This document shows positions 9,309-18,661 of a stretch of DNA of 64,000 bases, piece by piece; the first letter of the stretch is position 1, and every line of letters starts with the position of its first letter. The DNA comes from Chthoniobacter flavus Ellin428. Its GTDB lineage: Bacteria > Verrucomicrobiota > Verrucomicrobiia > Chthoniobacterales > Chthoniobacteraceae. The notes under the pieces were generated by a model that had not been told where the DNA came from, ran no database searches, and saw only the letters and a list, made by a program, of their open reading frames with translations. The translations under genes and the position numbers were made by a program. The DNA lies in assembly GCF_000173075.1 (NCBI RefSeq), contig NZ_ABVL01000002.1, positions 434,001 through 498,000 of the forward strand, written 5' to 3'.

Positions 9309-10673
9309 CTACCCTAAGGCGGACTGCCAGCGCGCCAATTGCGCGGCGACGTTCTGCGGGCTGGGTGCGCCGATGGCCTTGCGAGCTTCCATCGACTTTT
9401 GCACGTGGAGCATCTCGAAGACATCGGCCTGGAACACCGGGGAGAGCGATTGGTAATCGGCCAGCGTGAGTTGCGTGAGTTCGCACTTCTTTTCCCCGCA
9501 GAGCGCCACGGCGCGGCCGATGACTTCGTGCGCTTTGCGGAAGGGGATGCCGCGATTGACGAGGTAATCGGCGAGGTCGGTGGCGAGGAGCATGGGGTCG
9601 GCCACGGCGGCAGCGCAGGCCACGGGATTGGCGTGCGCCTCGCGCAGCATCGCGGCGAAGACGGCCAGCGCAGTGCGGATGGTGTCGATGCTATCGAAGA
9701 CCGGTTCCTTGTCCTCCTGCATGTCGCGATTGTAGGTCATCGGCAGGCCCTTCAGCGTGGTCAGGAGCGAGACGAGATTACCGATCACGCGCCCCGACTT
9801 GCCGCGGGTGAGCTCGGCCACATCGGGGTTCTTCTTCTGCGGCATGAGCGAGCTGCCGGTGGTGAAGGCGTCGCTCAGCTTGAGGTATTGGAATTCGCTC
9901 GAGGCCCAGAGGATGACGTCTTCGCTGAGTCGCGAGAGATGGACGGCGACGAGCGCCAACGCCGCGAGCAATTCGACGGCGAAATCACGATCGCTGACCG
10001 CATCCATGCTGTTTTGCGTCACGGCGGGGAAATTCAATTCACGCGCCACGAGTTCGCGGTCGAGCACGATGGTCGAACCCGCGATGGCCCCTGAGCCGAG
10101 CGGCAGCACGTTGATGCGCTTGCGCGCGTCCTGCACGCGATCGCGATCGCGCTGGAACATCTCCACATAGGCGAGCAAATGGTGCGCGAAGTAGACCGGC
10201 TGCGCGCGCTGCAGGTGCGTGTAGCCGGGAATGATCACCTCGCGATACCGCGCGCCGAGATCGACCAGCGAGCGCTGCATTTCCGTGAGGAGCGCGTCCA
10301 GCTCATCGCAGGTGTCGCGCAGGAAAAGCCGGATATCGAGCGCCACCTGGTCGTTGCGGCTGCGTGCGGTGTGCAGCTTGGCGCCCGCGTCGCCGATCCG
10401 CTTCGTGAGCTCGGCCTCGATGTTCATGTGCACGTCCTCGAGCTCGGTCTTCCATTGGAATGTACCGGCCTCGATTTCCGCGCCGATGGCGCTCAAGCCG
10501 TCAACGATCTTTGCGCGCTCCTCGGCGGTGATCAGTCCCGCCTTCTGCAGCGCAGCCGAGTGGGCGATGGAACCCGCAATGTCATGGCGCCACAGGCGCC
10601 AATCAAAGCTGATCGATTCGCTGTATTGCTGCAGCAACGCAGAGGTTTCTTGCTGAAAACGGCCTTTCCACAT
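9309..10673 (-). CDS. argH: Argininosuccinate lyase
   Basis: Splits argininosuccinate to arginine and fumarate, the last step of arginine synthesis. 454 residues, normal for the family. Visible motifs are TARSRNDQVALD, PGYTHLQRAQPV and the fumarase/aspartase-superfamily signature GSSLMPQKKNPD (about residues 272-283) that carries the catalytic serine loop. The ATG at 10673 (MWKGRFQQE) matches ArgH N-termini. The frame stays open upstream to 10769, but that stretch translates a G+C-rich dispersed repeat and is not expected in ArgH. No other arginine genes are nearby; fur lies upstream on the same strand. Confidence 0.96.
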   Translation of the reverse strand: MWKGRFQQETSALLQQYSESISFDWRLWRHDIAGSIAHSAALQKAGLITAEERAKIVDGLSAIGAEIEAGTFQWKTELEDVHMNIEAELTKRIGDAGAKLHTARSRNDQVALDIRLFLRDTCDELDALLTEMQRSLVDLGARYREVIIPGYTHLQRAQPVYFAHHLLAYVEMFQRDRDRVQDARKRINVLPLGSGAIAGSTIVLDRELVARELNFPAVTQNSMDAVSDRDFAVELLAALALVAVHLSRLSEDVILWASSEFQYLKLSDAFTTGSSLMPQKKNPDVAELTRGKSGRVIGNLVSLLTTLKGLPMTYNRDMQEDKEPVFDSIDTIRTALAVFAAMLREAHANPVACAAAVADPMLLATDLADYLVNRGIPFRKAHEVIGRAVALCGEKKCELTQLTLADYQSLSPVFQADVFEMLHVQKSMEARKAIGAPSPQNVAAQLARWQSALG

Positions 10674-10832
10674 GGGACGGGTGAGTTGGTAGGAGTGAGA
10701 TTGAAATTGAAAAACGCAAAGACGCAGAGGCGCGGAGGAAGACAATCGGACAGGGGGACAATCAGACAATCAGAAAAACACGGCGACGCCCATTCCCCCT
10801 TTCCCCCTTTCCTCACGCCCATTCCCCCTTCC
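10674..10832. repeat. Short tandem and dispersed repeats between fur and argH
   Basis: Contains AACGCAAAGACGCAGAGGCGC, the direct repeat GACAATCAGACAATCAG, and a duplicated block CACGCCCATTCCCCCTT (about 10785-10830). No coding signal. The first string resembles a widespread bacterial spacer repeat. The stretch is transcribed if fur and argH form one unit. Confidence 0.5.
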
Positions 10833-11303
10833 CTAATCCCGGGAAGGCTTGCGGTTCTTGCAAACGCCGCGCTTGCGCAGTTCATCGCAGTTTGCCTCGA
10901 TCCGCAGGCTCTTCGACGCGGGCGAAAAGCCCAGCCGCTTGCTGATGCACTCCTCGAGCAATTCGATGTGCTGGTCCTCGAATTCGACGATGCGGTTGCA
11001 ATCGACGCAGATGAGGTGGTTGTGGTGCGGATGCTCGAGGTAATTCGGGTCGTAGAATTTGTAGTCCTTGCCGAAGTCCATTTCCTTCAGGACCCCGCAT
11101 TCCACGAGCAGCGGCAGGGTGCGATAGACCGTGGCCCGTGATACCGAGTGGTCGATCTTCCGCGACATGCGCAGTAGCTCTTCCGCGGTATAGTGCTCGG
11201 TGGTGCTGAAAGCGGCCTCGATAATGGCTTCGCGCTGCATGGTCTTGCGGAGACCACGATCGGCCAGAAAGTTATGAATGCGTTCGCGAATACCAGGTCG
11301 CAT
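10833..11303 (-). CDS. fur: Fur-family metal-responsive repressor
   Basis: 156 residues from the ATG at 11303; an in-frame GTG at 11375 would add 24 residues of low-complexity sequence. N-terminal winged helix with the recognition region SRATVYRTLPLL (about 55-66), then the dimerisation domain with the metal-binding string HPHHNHLICVDC (about 91-102) and a C-terminal pair C139...C148. The string EHPHHNHLICVDC fits Fur/PerR-type proteins. Likely controls iron or peroxide genes; the ferritin-like gene nearby is a plausible target, but no Fur box was identified. I cannot separate Fur, Zur and PerR from sequence alone. Confidence 0.88.
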   Translation of the reverse strand: MRPGIRERIHNFLADRGLRKTMQREAIIEAAFSTTEHYTAEELLRMSRKIDHSVSRATVYRTLPLLVECGVLKEMDFGKDYKFYDPNYLEHPHHNHLICVDCNRIVEFEDQHIELLEECISKRLGFSPASKSLRIEANCDELRKRGVCKNRKPSRD

Positions 11304-11410
11304 ACCGTGACTATGCGGGCGACGCGGGGCAGCGTCAAACCTCGGCGCTCCGTCGGGGCTGGAAGTCTGGTCCACGCCGGAGAACGAAGCGAAGACCCAC
11401 CTAAATTCGG

Positions 11411-11755
11411 TTACTCCTCGGGTTCAAACCCGCAGTGGTCTGTGAAATGACGTACCAAGTCGATAAAATGAGGCGGCATTTGCTTTGATTCAGCCCAAGA
11501 AGCAATCATCGCGGTGTCTCTTTTCAGCTCGGCAAGGTCGTTGTTTCCCAGACGCAGAAGGTAGTGCGCCACATGCTCCAACGCCTCAACGGCCCAGTCA
11601 GGATCCACCGTGTTGTCTCCCGACAACTCAAGAAACGAAACGCAATGCAGCACTGCAAGCGTTCGAGGATCGATCCCCAATTTCTCCGGAATAACGGGCA
11701 TCACAAACTTGTCCGTCTCTACCCACTCTATTGGACCCTCAGATGAATCGCTCAT
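11411..11755 (-). CDS. Small acidic hypothetical protein
   Basis: 114 residues from the ATG at 11755. No family recognised. The protein is helical and acidic, with EALEHVAHYLLRLGNNDLAELKRD in the middle and a His-bearing C-terminus (MPPHFIDLVRHFTDHC). Nothing suggests export. Transcribed divergently from the DUF1080 gene and upstream of fur. Confidence 0.6.
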   Translation of the reverse strand: MSDSSEGPIEWVETDKFVMPVIPEKLGIDPRTLAVLHCVSFLELSGDNTVDPDWAVEALEHVAHYLLRLGNNDLAELKRDTAMIASWAESKQMPPHFIDLVRHFTDHCGFEPEE

Positions 11756-11939
11756 AGTGATTAGGTTTCCATTCAAACTTGGCCGGGCAACAGAGTCAGC
11801 GGCGCCCCACCCGTCAATCTCAAACGCGAGAGTCGTCAAAATCAAAAATGTCATTTTTGACAACTTTCCACAAATATTTGCCGCTATCGGCGCTTGTGTA
11901 AAACGAAACAACGAGTTCTTTCTTTCCCGCTGCCACCCT

Positions 11940-12797
11940 ATGAAAAGCGCCCTCGTTTCGATCGCCCTCGCGTTGCTGGCTCCCAGCCTCTTCGCCGTGG
12001 AGCCGCTGCAAGAGAAGGTCGACATCCTGAACCTCATGAAATCGGGAGCCGTCCAATATTACACCAATCCGAAGTCCGACATGCACGATGACCCGAAGGA
12101 CGTGTGGGTGCTGCAGCCGGACGGCACGCTCCATATCAGCGGACGCGCCTACGGTTACGTGGCGACGAAGGATGCGTATCGCGATTACCACCTCGTCTTC
12201 GAATACAAGTGGGGCGAGAAGACTTGGGGACGGCGGGAAAATGCAGCGCGGGACAACGGCCTTCTCATCCACGCCCGCGGTCCCGACGGTTCCTACGGCG
12301 GGACCTACATTCCGAGCGTGGAAGCCCAGGTCATCGAAGGCGGGACCGGCGACATCCTTGTGCTCTCCGCCAGGCTCGCCGATGGCACGGAACTCACCAC
12401 CCGCGTGAGCAGCGAGGTCACGCTCGATGCCAACAAACAGCGCATCTGGACCAAGGGCACGCCTCGCCAGGTCGTCACCAAGGGGCGGATCAATTGGGCG
12501 AAGCGCGACGTCGCCTGGGTCGACAAAAAGGGCTTCCGCGGCCGGGACGACGTGGAGAAACCCGTGGGCGAATGGAACCGTTACGAGGTCATCGCCCAAG
12601 GCGACACGCTCCGCTACATCCTCAATGGCGTGCTGGTCAACGAAGCCTTTGCCGTGAGTCCCAGCGAAGGGCGCGTGCTCGTGCAATCGGAAGGCGCGGA
12701 AATCTTCGTCCGCCGTTGCGAATTGTGGCCTCTCGGCCAGCTCGAACACGAAGGACCATCCACCGCATCCACCTCCCCCAACCCGACAGCCCACTAG
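11940..12797 (+). CDS. Secreted DUF1080 (3-keto-disaccharide hydrolase-like) protein
   Basis: 285 residues with a signal peptide (MKSALVSIALALLAPSLFA). The rest fits the DUF1080 jelly-roll found in many planctomycete and verrucomicrobial secreted proteins, with recognisable strands YRDYHLVFEYKWGEKTWG, NGLLIHARGPDG, SVEAQVIEGGTGD, and near the end EWNRYEVIAQGDTLRYILNG. Family members include 3-keto-glycoside hydrolases; the substrate here is unknown. It opens a four-gene plus-strand block with DUF6807, a DUF1549/DUF1553 cytochrome protein and a DUF1501 protein; only 24 bases separate it from the next gene. Confidence 0.88.
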   Translation: MKSALVSIALALLAPSLFAVEPLQEKVDILNLMKSGAVQYYTNPKSDMHDDPKDVWVLQPDGTLHISGRAYGYVATKDAYRDYHLVFEYKWGEKTWGRRENAARDNGLLIHARGPDGSYGGTYIPSVEAQVIEGGTGDILVLSARLADGTELTTRVSSEVTLDANKQRIWTKGTPRQVVTKGRINWAKRDVAWVDKKGFRGRDDVEKPVGEWNRYEVIAQGDTLRYILNGVLVNEAFAVSPSEGRVLVQSEGAEIFVRRCELWPLGQLEHEGPSTASTSPNPTAH

Positions 12798-12821
12798 AAC
12801 GCATCACGTTACCTTCACCCT

Positions 12822-13832
12822 ATGTTCCCCTCCTCTCTCCGTCGCCCGCTGACGGTCCTCTCCACTCTTGCTTTCACCTTCACTCTCACTTCCCTCAGTT
12901 TCGCCGCGGTCGAGCTGAAGCAGGAAGCCGAGCAGGTGCGCGTCGAGATCGATGGCCATCTCTTCACCGAGTATCATTTCGCCGGCGCGCGCCGGCCCTA
13001 TCTTTATCCCATCATCGGCCCCACCGGCGGCACCATGACGCGCCATTGGCCGTTGGAAGACGATCTACCGAACGAGGCCCACGATCACCCGCATCACAAG
13101 GGCCTGTGGTACGGCCATCGCAATGTCAATGGAGTCGAATTCTGGGGTGACGTCCTGCAGCCGAACGAGACCGGTGGACAAATGATCCACGACGGTTTCC
13201 TCGAGATCCAGGGCGGCGAGCAGCAAGGCTCGCTGCGGGCGAAGAACAAATGGGTAGTGGACAACACCGGCGAAGTGATCTGCACGGACGAACGCACCCT
13301 GCGTTTCACCAAGGATCCCGGCGGCCCGATGATCGACTTCGAAATTACCATCAAGGCCGGTCCCAAGGACGTGGTCTTCGAGGACGACAAAGACGGGTGC
13401 ATGTCGATCCGCGTGCCGGAAACGATGCGGGTGGAGTTGCCCCGGCCAAAGGGCGCGAAGGTCACCCCGCACGGCGAAGGCCACATCGTGACCAGCGAAG
13501 GCAAACAGGATCTGGCCGCGTGGGGCACCCGGGCCAATTGGTGCGACTACTACGGCCCCGTCGACGGCCAGACCGCGGGCGTCGCCATGTTCGATCATCC
13601 GGGTAATCCGCGGCACCCCACGTGGTGGCACGTGCGCACCTACGGTTTGTTTTCGGCCAACCCCTTCGGCCAGTCCATGTTTGAAAAGCTGCCGGACAAG
13701 CATGCCGGTGACTTCACCATCCCGGCGGGCCAGAGCAGCACGTTCCGCTACCGCTTTTACTTTCATCCCGGAGACACCGAGAAAGCCAAGGTGGCGGAGC
13801 ATTACGCGGCTTACGTTTCTTCGGTGAAATAG
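12822..13832 (+). CDS. DUF6807 (PmoA-family) secreted protein
   Basis: 336 residues with an N-terminal signal (hydrophobic to about residue 28, LSFAAVELK). Family hallmarks are the His-rich segment EAHDHPHHKGLWYGH with VNGVEFWGD, and WWHVRTYGLFSANPFG near the end. Databases historically called this family PmoA after a methane oxygenase label, but nothing here suggests methane oxidation; it looks like a beta-sandwich protein of sugar-degradation loci. It follows the DUF1080 gene by 24 bases and is probably cotranscribed with it. Confidence 0.85.
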   Translation: MFPSSLRRPLTVLSTLAFTFTLTSLSFAAVELKQEAEQVRVEIDGHLFTEYHFAGARRPYLYPIIGPTGGTMTRHWPLEDDLPNEAHDHPHHKGLWYGHRNVNGVEFWGDVLQPNETGGQMIHDGFLEIQGGEQQGSLRAKNKWVVDNTGEVICTDERTLRFTKDPGGPMIDFEITIKAGPKDVVFEDDKDGCMSIRVPETMRVELPRPKGAKVTPHGEGHIVTSEGKQDLAAWGTRANWCDYYGPVDGQTAGVAMFDHPGNPRHPTWWHVRTYGLFSANPFGQSMFEKLPDKHAGDFTIPAGQSSTFRYRFYFHPGDTEKAKVAEHYAAYVSSVK

Positions 13833-13871
13833 CGTGAGCTCGGTCGGGAGGGCGGTCAGGCAAAGGTCTGT

Positions 13872-13946
13872 TTCTTAATCGTAATCATAATCGCAATCTT
13901 ACTCTCTGACCGGGGATTAAGATTACGATTACGATTAAGATTAAGA
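13872..13946. repeat. TTAATCGTAATC palindromic repeat, copy 1
   Basis: Left half TCTTAATCGTAATCATAATC and right half GATTAAGATTACGATTACG are near-complements built of 6-base units, giving a large hairpin. A second element of the same design is at 58229-58310. It separates the DUF6807 gene from the cytochrome gene and is AT-rich relative to its surroundings. Confidence 0.8.
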
Positions 13947-14052
13947 GCCCCTTCCCTGGGTCCCGACCCACCGCGCTTACGCAATCACGTGAAGGCCTAA
14001 TGCTTGCGCGTTTCGGACACTCATACTCATTGTGAGTATTCACCGCCCAGAT

Positions 14053-17000
14053 ATGACCCGCCAGCCCCTGTTCGTCTCTTTTGCCAGTGTCGGATGCTCT
14101 TTGATCGCGCTAGCCACTGTCGCCTCCGCCGCGGAAAGCACGCCGGACAACAAGGTCCACTTCAACCGCGACATCCGGCCGATCTTTTCGGACACCTGTT
14201 TTCACTGCCACGGCTTCGATCCGAAAGGGCGCAAGGCGGGGCTCCGGCTCGATATTCGCGAGGACGCGCTGAAGAAGACCGACAACGATGTTTACCCGAT
14301 CGTCCCCGGTAAACCGGACGAAAGCGAAATCATCGAGCGTCTCTTCAGCACCGATCCGGACGACATCATGCCGCCGCCCAAGGCGCACAAGGAAATCCCG
14401 CTTGCCCAGCGGGAGCTGATCAAGCGTTGGGTCGCGGAAGGCGCGCAGTATGAGCCGCCGTGGGCCTACGCTCCGCTGAACAAGCCGGCGGTGCCAGTGA
14501 TCAGTAATCAGTATTCAGTAAAAAGTGGGTCACCGATCGTTAACCCGATCGACAACTTCATCCGCGAAAAGCTGGCCGAGAAGAAGATCGAGCCTTCGCC
14601 CGAAGCGCCGAAGGCGAAGCTGTTGCGCCGGCTTTCGCTCGACCTCATCGGCCTTCCACCCACGCCGGAAGAAGTGGCTGCCTTTCTCGCGGACGACTCG
14701 CCGGACGCCTACGAAAAGCAGGTGGATCGTCTGCTCGCTTCCCCGCGCTACGGCGAGCGCATGGCCGTGTGGTGGTTGGACGTCGCGCGCTTCACCGACA
14801 CGGTCGGTTTCCACGGCGACCAGAACCAGCGGATCTTTCCGTATCGCGACTACGTCATCAACGCGTTCAACTCGGACAAGCCTTTCGATCAATTCACCAT
14901 CGAGCAACTCGCCGGCGACCTGCTGCCGCACCCCACCACCGAGCAACTCGTCGCCACCGGCTACAACCGCCTGAACATGATGACGCGCGAAGGCGGCGCG
15001 CAGCCCAATGAGTATCTCGCCAAATACGGCGCCGAGCGGGTGCGTTCGGTAGCGGCGGCGTGGTTCGGCAGCACCTTCGGTTGCTCCGAGTGCCACGATC
15101 ACAAGTTCGACCCAATCAAGACGCGCGACTTCTACGAGCTGAAGTCCTTCTTCGCCGATGTGAAGCAGTGGGGCGTTTATTCCGACTATGGCTACACGAA
15201 GAATGCGGAGCTAGCCGGCTTCAACAACGACTATCCTTTCCCGCCGGAAATCCAGGTCGACAGCCCATACCGGCAGGCCGAGAAAAAGCAGGCCGAAGCG
15301 GAAATCGACGCTCATCTCAAAACCACTCGCGAAGACCTCGCCAAAAATCCCCGGTTGCACGGACAGTTCGAGCAATGGATCACGGATTCCCGCGCTTTCC
15401 TCGAGAAGGACAACAGCGGCTGGACGAGCCCGGCCCTGAGCGCGGTCATCCTCGGCAAGGGTGATAAACTCGAGATCGACCGCGACGTGCTCATCGATGC
15501 CGGCCTCGCCGTGCAGCTCGAGAAGCCGCTCACCAAGGACGAAAGCCTGCGCATCGCCACCCGCACCGGCGGCGTGCACATCGCTTCTGTGCGCATCGAG
15601 CTGGCTCAGAATTTGGCCGACGAGAAGGAGATCGAAGCCTCCCTCAGCAAGAGCGTGAAAGTCACCGCCAGTGTGAAAGCGGCCAATGGCAAGATGCGCC
15701 GGCTGGGCGTCTATTACGCGGACGCCACGGACAAGTTCCCGCGTTTCACGAATGGCAAGGAGACCTTGGGCGTGGTCACCGAATGGAAGCTGCCCCACAG
15801 CAAGCCGGCCAAATCGCCGAGCGCCGTGTGGTTGCTCGATCCGCCAGTGACGCTCGCTGCCGATGAAAAGCTGGTGCTGACCATTTCCGGCGATAGTCCC
15901 CTGCCCCTGCGCATTTCCACTTCACCCTTCGCCGGCCGCACCCCGCTCGGCCTCGATGTCGCGGCCTTGCGTTCCGCGCTCAATACGAATCCGGCGGCGC
16001 TCAGCGAATCGCAAACGGCTCTGCTCGCCGACACCTGGCTCTTCAGCACCGCGGCCGATCGTGCGGATTTCGACCGCTACAAGGAACTCGCCTCCGACCT
16101 GCGCGAGAGCCGCAACGGCAAAGCCTGGACGATGGTTACGCAAGCCGTCGAACCACTCCTCACCCGTGTGTTGCCGCGCGGCAATTGGCAGTCTGAGGAC
16201 GGGCCGGTCGTATTGCCCTCGACGCCGTCCTTCCTGCCCGGTCGCGAGGAGAGCACGCCCGAGCACCGGCTCACCCGGCTCGATCTCGCGAAATACATCG
16301 TCTCGAAGAAGAACCCGATCACCGCGCGGGCGGTCATGAACCGGCTGTGGCAGCAATTCTTCGGCACCGGGATCAGCTCGACCGTCGACGATCTCGGCTC
16401 GCAGGGCGACCCGCCGTCGCATCCCGAATTGCTCGACTGGATCGCCAGCGAGTTCCGCGACAACGGCTGGGACTTCAAGCACATGATCAAGCTCTTCGTC
16501 ATGAGCGCGACGTACCGCCAAAGCAGCGCGTTGCGTCCGGAACTGCACGAGATCGACCCGGCGAATCGCCTGCTCGCTTCGCAGAATCCGCGGCGCCTCG
16601 AAGCCGAGTTCGTGCGCGACAATGCGCTCTTCATCGCGGGCATCCTCAATACCAGCCAGATCGGCGGACCGAGCTTCTATCCCTATCAACCGCCGGGCTA
16701 TTACGACGCCCTGCAATTTCCCAATCGCGAATATGTCGCCAGCACCGGCCCGGAACAATGGCGGCGCGGCGTGTATATCCACTGGCAGCGCACGTTCCTG
16801 CATCCGATGCTCGCCAATTTCGACGCCCCGGCGCGCGACGAATGCGCCGCCTTGCGCGTGGTCAGCAACACCCCGCAACAGGCGCTCACCCTGCTCAATG
16901 ATCCGACCTTTGTCGAAGCCGCGCGGCTCCTGGCCGGCCGTTTGTTGAAGGACGCCAATGCCCCCACCGACGACGCCCGGATCGATCGTGCCTTCCAGAT

Positions 17001-17217
17001 TACCGTGGCGCGTGCGCCCAAGGAGAAGGAAAGGGCCTCGCTGGAAAAATTCCTCGCCACCCAGCGCGACTATTATCGCGAGCACGTCGACGACGCCGGA
17101 AAACTGCTCAAGATCGGCTACGCGCCGCCCACCCAGGGCGACCCCGCCGAAGCCGCCGCGTGGACCACCGTCTGCCGCGTCATTCTCAATTCGCAGGAAG
17201 TCATCACCCGCTACTGA
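14053..17217 (+). CDS. Diheme DUF1549/DUF1553 planctomycete-type cytochrome protein
   Basis: 1054 residues, exported (signal about 1-28). An N-terminal planctomycete cytochrome C domain carries the haem motif C49-x-x-C52-H53 (CFHCHG), with the distal methionine probably in DDIMPPPKAH. DUF1549 follows, containing a second haem motif C344-x-x-C347-H348 (CSECHDHKFDP). A variable carbohydrate-binding-like stretch leads to DUF1553 at the C-terminus (NPITARAVMNRLWQQFFG to SNTPQQALTLLNDP). These proteins always pair with DUF1501; they are thought to act in periplasmic oxidation of complex carbohydrates, but this is not established. An in-frame GTG lies at 14032. Compared with the paralog at 52691 it has about nine extra residues (VISNQYSVKS) encoded by a spacer-type repeat. 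Confidence 0.92.
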   Translation: MTRQPLFVSFASVGCSLIALATVASAAESTPDNKVHFNRDIRPIFSDTCFHCHGFDPKGRKAGLRLDIREDALKKTDNDVYPIVPGKPDESEIIERLFSTDPDDIMPPPKAHKEIPLAQRELIKRWVAEGAQYEPPWAYAPLNKPAVPVISNQYSVKSGSPIVNPIDNFIREKLAEKKIEPSPEAPKAKLLRRLSLDLIGLPPTPEEVAAFLADDSPDAYEKQVDRLLASPRYGERMAVWWLDVARFTDTVGFHGDQNQRIFPYRDYVINAFNSDKPFDQFTIEQLAGDLLPHPTTEQLVATGYNRLNMMTREGGAQPNEYLAKYGAERVRSVAAAWFGSTFGCSECHDHKFDPIKTRDFYELKSFFADVKQWGVYSDYGYTKNAELAGFNNDYPFPPEIQVDSPYRQAEKKQAEAEIDAHLKTTREDLAKNPRLHGQFEQWITDSRAFLEKDNSGWTSPALSAVILGKGDKLEIDRDVLIDAGLAVQLEKPLTKDESLRIATRTGGVHIASVRIELAQNLADEKEIEASLSKSVKVTASVKAANGKMRRLGVYYADATDKFPRFTNGKETLGVVTEWKLPHSKPAKSPSAVWLLDPPVTLAADEKLVLTISGDSPLPLRISTSPFAGRTPLGLDVAALRSALNTNPAALSESQTALLADTWLFSTAADRADFDRYKELASDLRESRNGKAWTMVTQAVEPLLTRVLPRGNWQSEDGPVVLPSTPSFLPGREESTPEHRLTRLDLAKYIVSKKNPITARAVMNRLWQQFFGTGISSTVDDLGSQGDPPSHPELLDWIASEFRDNGWDFKHMIKLFVMSATYRQSSALRPELHEIDPANRLLASQNPRRLEAEFVRDNALFIAGILNTSQIGGPSFYPYQPPGYYDALQFPNREYVASTGPEQWRRGVYIHWQRTFLHPMLANFDAPARDECAALRVVSNTPQQALTLLNDPTFVEAARLLAGRLLKDANAPTDDARIDRAFQITVARAPKEKERASLEKFLATQRDYYREHVDDAGKLLKIGYAPPTQGDPAEAAAWTTVCRVILNSQEVITRY

Positions 17218-17218
17218 T

Positions 17219-18661
17219 ATGAAGTCTTTCGATCCCATCGAGCACGCGCTGAGCGTCAACCGCCGCACCTTCCTCTCGCAGAGCGCCTACGGTCTCGGCG
17301 GTCTCGCGCTCGCCATGTTGCAAAACAAGGTCTTCGGCGTGCCGACCACTTCGCATCGGCCCGACGGCTGGCATGGCGCGCTGCAGGAAGCGAATTTTCC
17401 GATCAAGGCCAAGCGGGTGATCTTCCTCTGCATGGCCGGCGGGCCGTCGCAGTTCGAAACGTTCGACTGGAAGCCCGAGCTCAAGAAGCTCGACGGGCAG
17501 CCGTTCCCCGAGTCGTTCACCAAGGGTCAGCAGCTCGCGCAGTTGCAGAACGCGGTGCTGAAAGCACGCGGCTCGATCACCAACTTCCAGCGGCACGGCA
17601 AGGCCGGCATCGAGATCAGCGATCTCTTCCCGAATATCGCCGCCGTCGCCGATGAACTGTGCGTGGTCCGCTCGATGCAAACCGAGCAGATCAACCACGA
17701 CACCGCCCACGCCTTCATGAACACCGGCTCGATCATCAAGGGCCGGCCGAGTATGGGTTCGTGGCTGCTCTATGGTCTCGGCGCGGAAACGCAGGAGCTG
17801 CCGGGCTTCATCGTCCTCATGTCCCAAGGCCGCACCGGCCTGCAACCGGTGTCCGCGCGACAATGGTCGAGCGGCGTGCTGCCCAGCCGCTTCCAGGGCA
17901 TTCAATTCCAGACCAAGGGCGACGCGGTGCATTACATCGGCAATCCCGATGGCGTCTGCCAGAGCACGCAGCGGCAGGTCATCGAGGAAATCGAACGCAT
18001 GAACGGCTTGCTCGACGACGAGCAGCACGACCCGGAAATCGCCACCCGCATTGCGCAGTACGAACTCGCGTTCAAGATGCAGACCAGCGTGCCGGAGCTC
18101 ACGGATTTCAAGAACGAGCCGAAGGAAATGCTCGATCTCTACGGCGTGAAGAAGCCGGGCGATGGCAGCTTCGCTTCGAACTGTTTGCTTGCCCGCCGGC
18201 TCGCCGAGCGCGGAGTGCGCATGATCCAGCTTTACCATCGCGCGTGGGATCACCACGGCAACCTCGAGAACGGGATGAAATGGGGCGCGGAAGACGTCGA
18301 TCAGGCCACCGCCGCGCTCATCAAGGACCTCAAGCAACGCGGCATGCTCGACGACACGCTCATCCTCTGGGGCGGCGAATTTGGCCGTACCCCGATGGGC
18401 CAGGGCAGCGGTCGCGATCACCATATCCTCGGCTTCAGCGTCTTCATGGCCGGCGGCGGCGTGAAGGCCGGCACCACCTACGGTGCCACCGACGAGCTCG
18501 GCTATCGCGCCGTGGAGAACCCGGTCAGCGTCCACGACCTCCATGCCACGATGCTCGCCCTCATGGGTATCGACCACAAACGCCTCTCCACGAAATTCCA
18601 GGGCCTCGACGTTCGCCTCACCGGCATCGCCGGAGATATCGTCAAGCCGCTGATGGCGTAG
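17219..18661 (+). CDS. DUF1501 protein with Tat-type signal
   Basis: 480 residues starting one base after the stop of the cytochrome gene, so translationally linked. The N-terminus has a twin-arginine signal NRRTFLSQSAYGLGG. The body has the alkaline-phosphatase/sulfatase-like fold typical of DUF1501, with FLCMAGGPSQFETFD, SLLARR-type helices, WGGEFGRTPMGQGSGRDHH and VHDLHATMLALMGID, where the conserved acids and histidines resemble a metal site. The genomic tie to the preceding diheme protein is the family rule. Exact reaction unknown. Confidence 0.92.
   Translation: MKSFDPIEHALSVNRRTFLSQSAYGLGGLALAMLQNKVFGVPTTSHRPDGWHGALQEANFPIKAKRVIFLCMAGGPSQFETFDWKPELKKLDGQPFPESFTKGQQLAQLQNAVLKARGSITNFQRHGKAGIEISDLFPNIAAVADELCVVRSMQTEQINHDTAHAFMNTGSIIKGRPSMGSWLLYGLGAETQELPGFIVLMSQGRTGLQPVSARQWSSGVLPSRFQGIQFQTKGDAVHYIGNPDGVCQSTQRQVIEEIERMNGLLDDEQHDPEIATRIAQYELAFKMQTSVPELTDFKNEPKEMLDLYGVKKPGDGSFASNCLLARRLAERGVRMIQLYHRAWDHHGNLENGMKWGAEDVDQATAALIKDLKQRGMLDDTLILWGGEFGRTPMGQGSGRDHHILGFSVFMAGGGVKAGTTYGATDELGYRAVENPVSVHDLHATMLALMGIDHKRLSTKFQGLDVRLTGIAGDIVKPLMA

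Noticed and set aside
10674..10769. N-terminal extension of argH by 32 codons
   Set aside because: It translates a dispersed spacer repeat and homologs begin at the ATG at 10673.
11820..12794. 324-codon minus-strand frame opposite the DUF1080 gene
   Set aside because: The plus strand has a signal peptide and DUF1080 motifs.
15922..18577. Long minus-strand frames opposite the DUF1553 and DUF1501 genes
   Set aside because: Both plus-strand proteins are intact and conserved; the antisense translations are Arg/Glu-rich noise.
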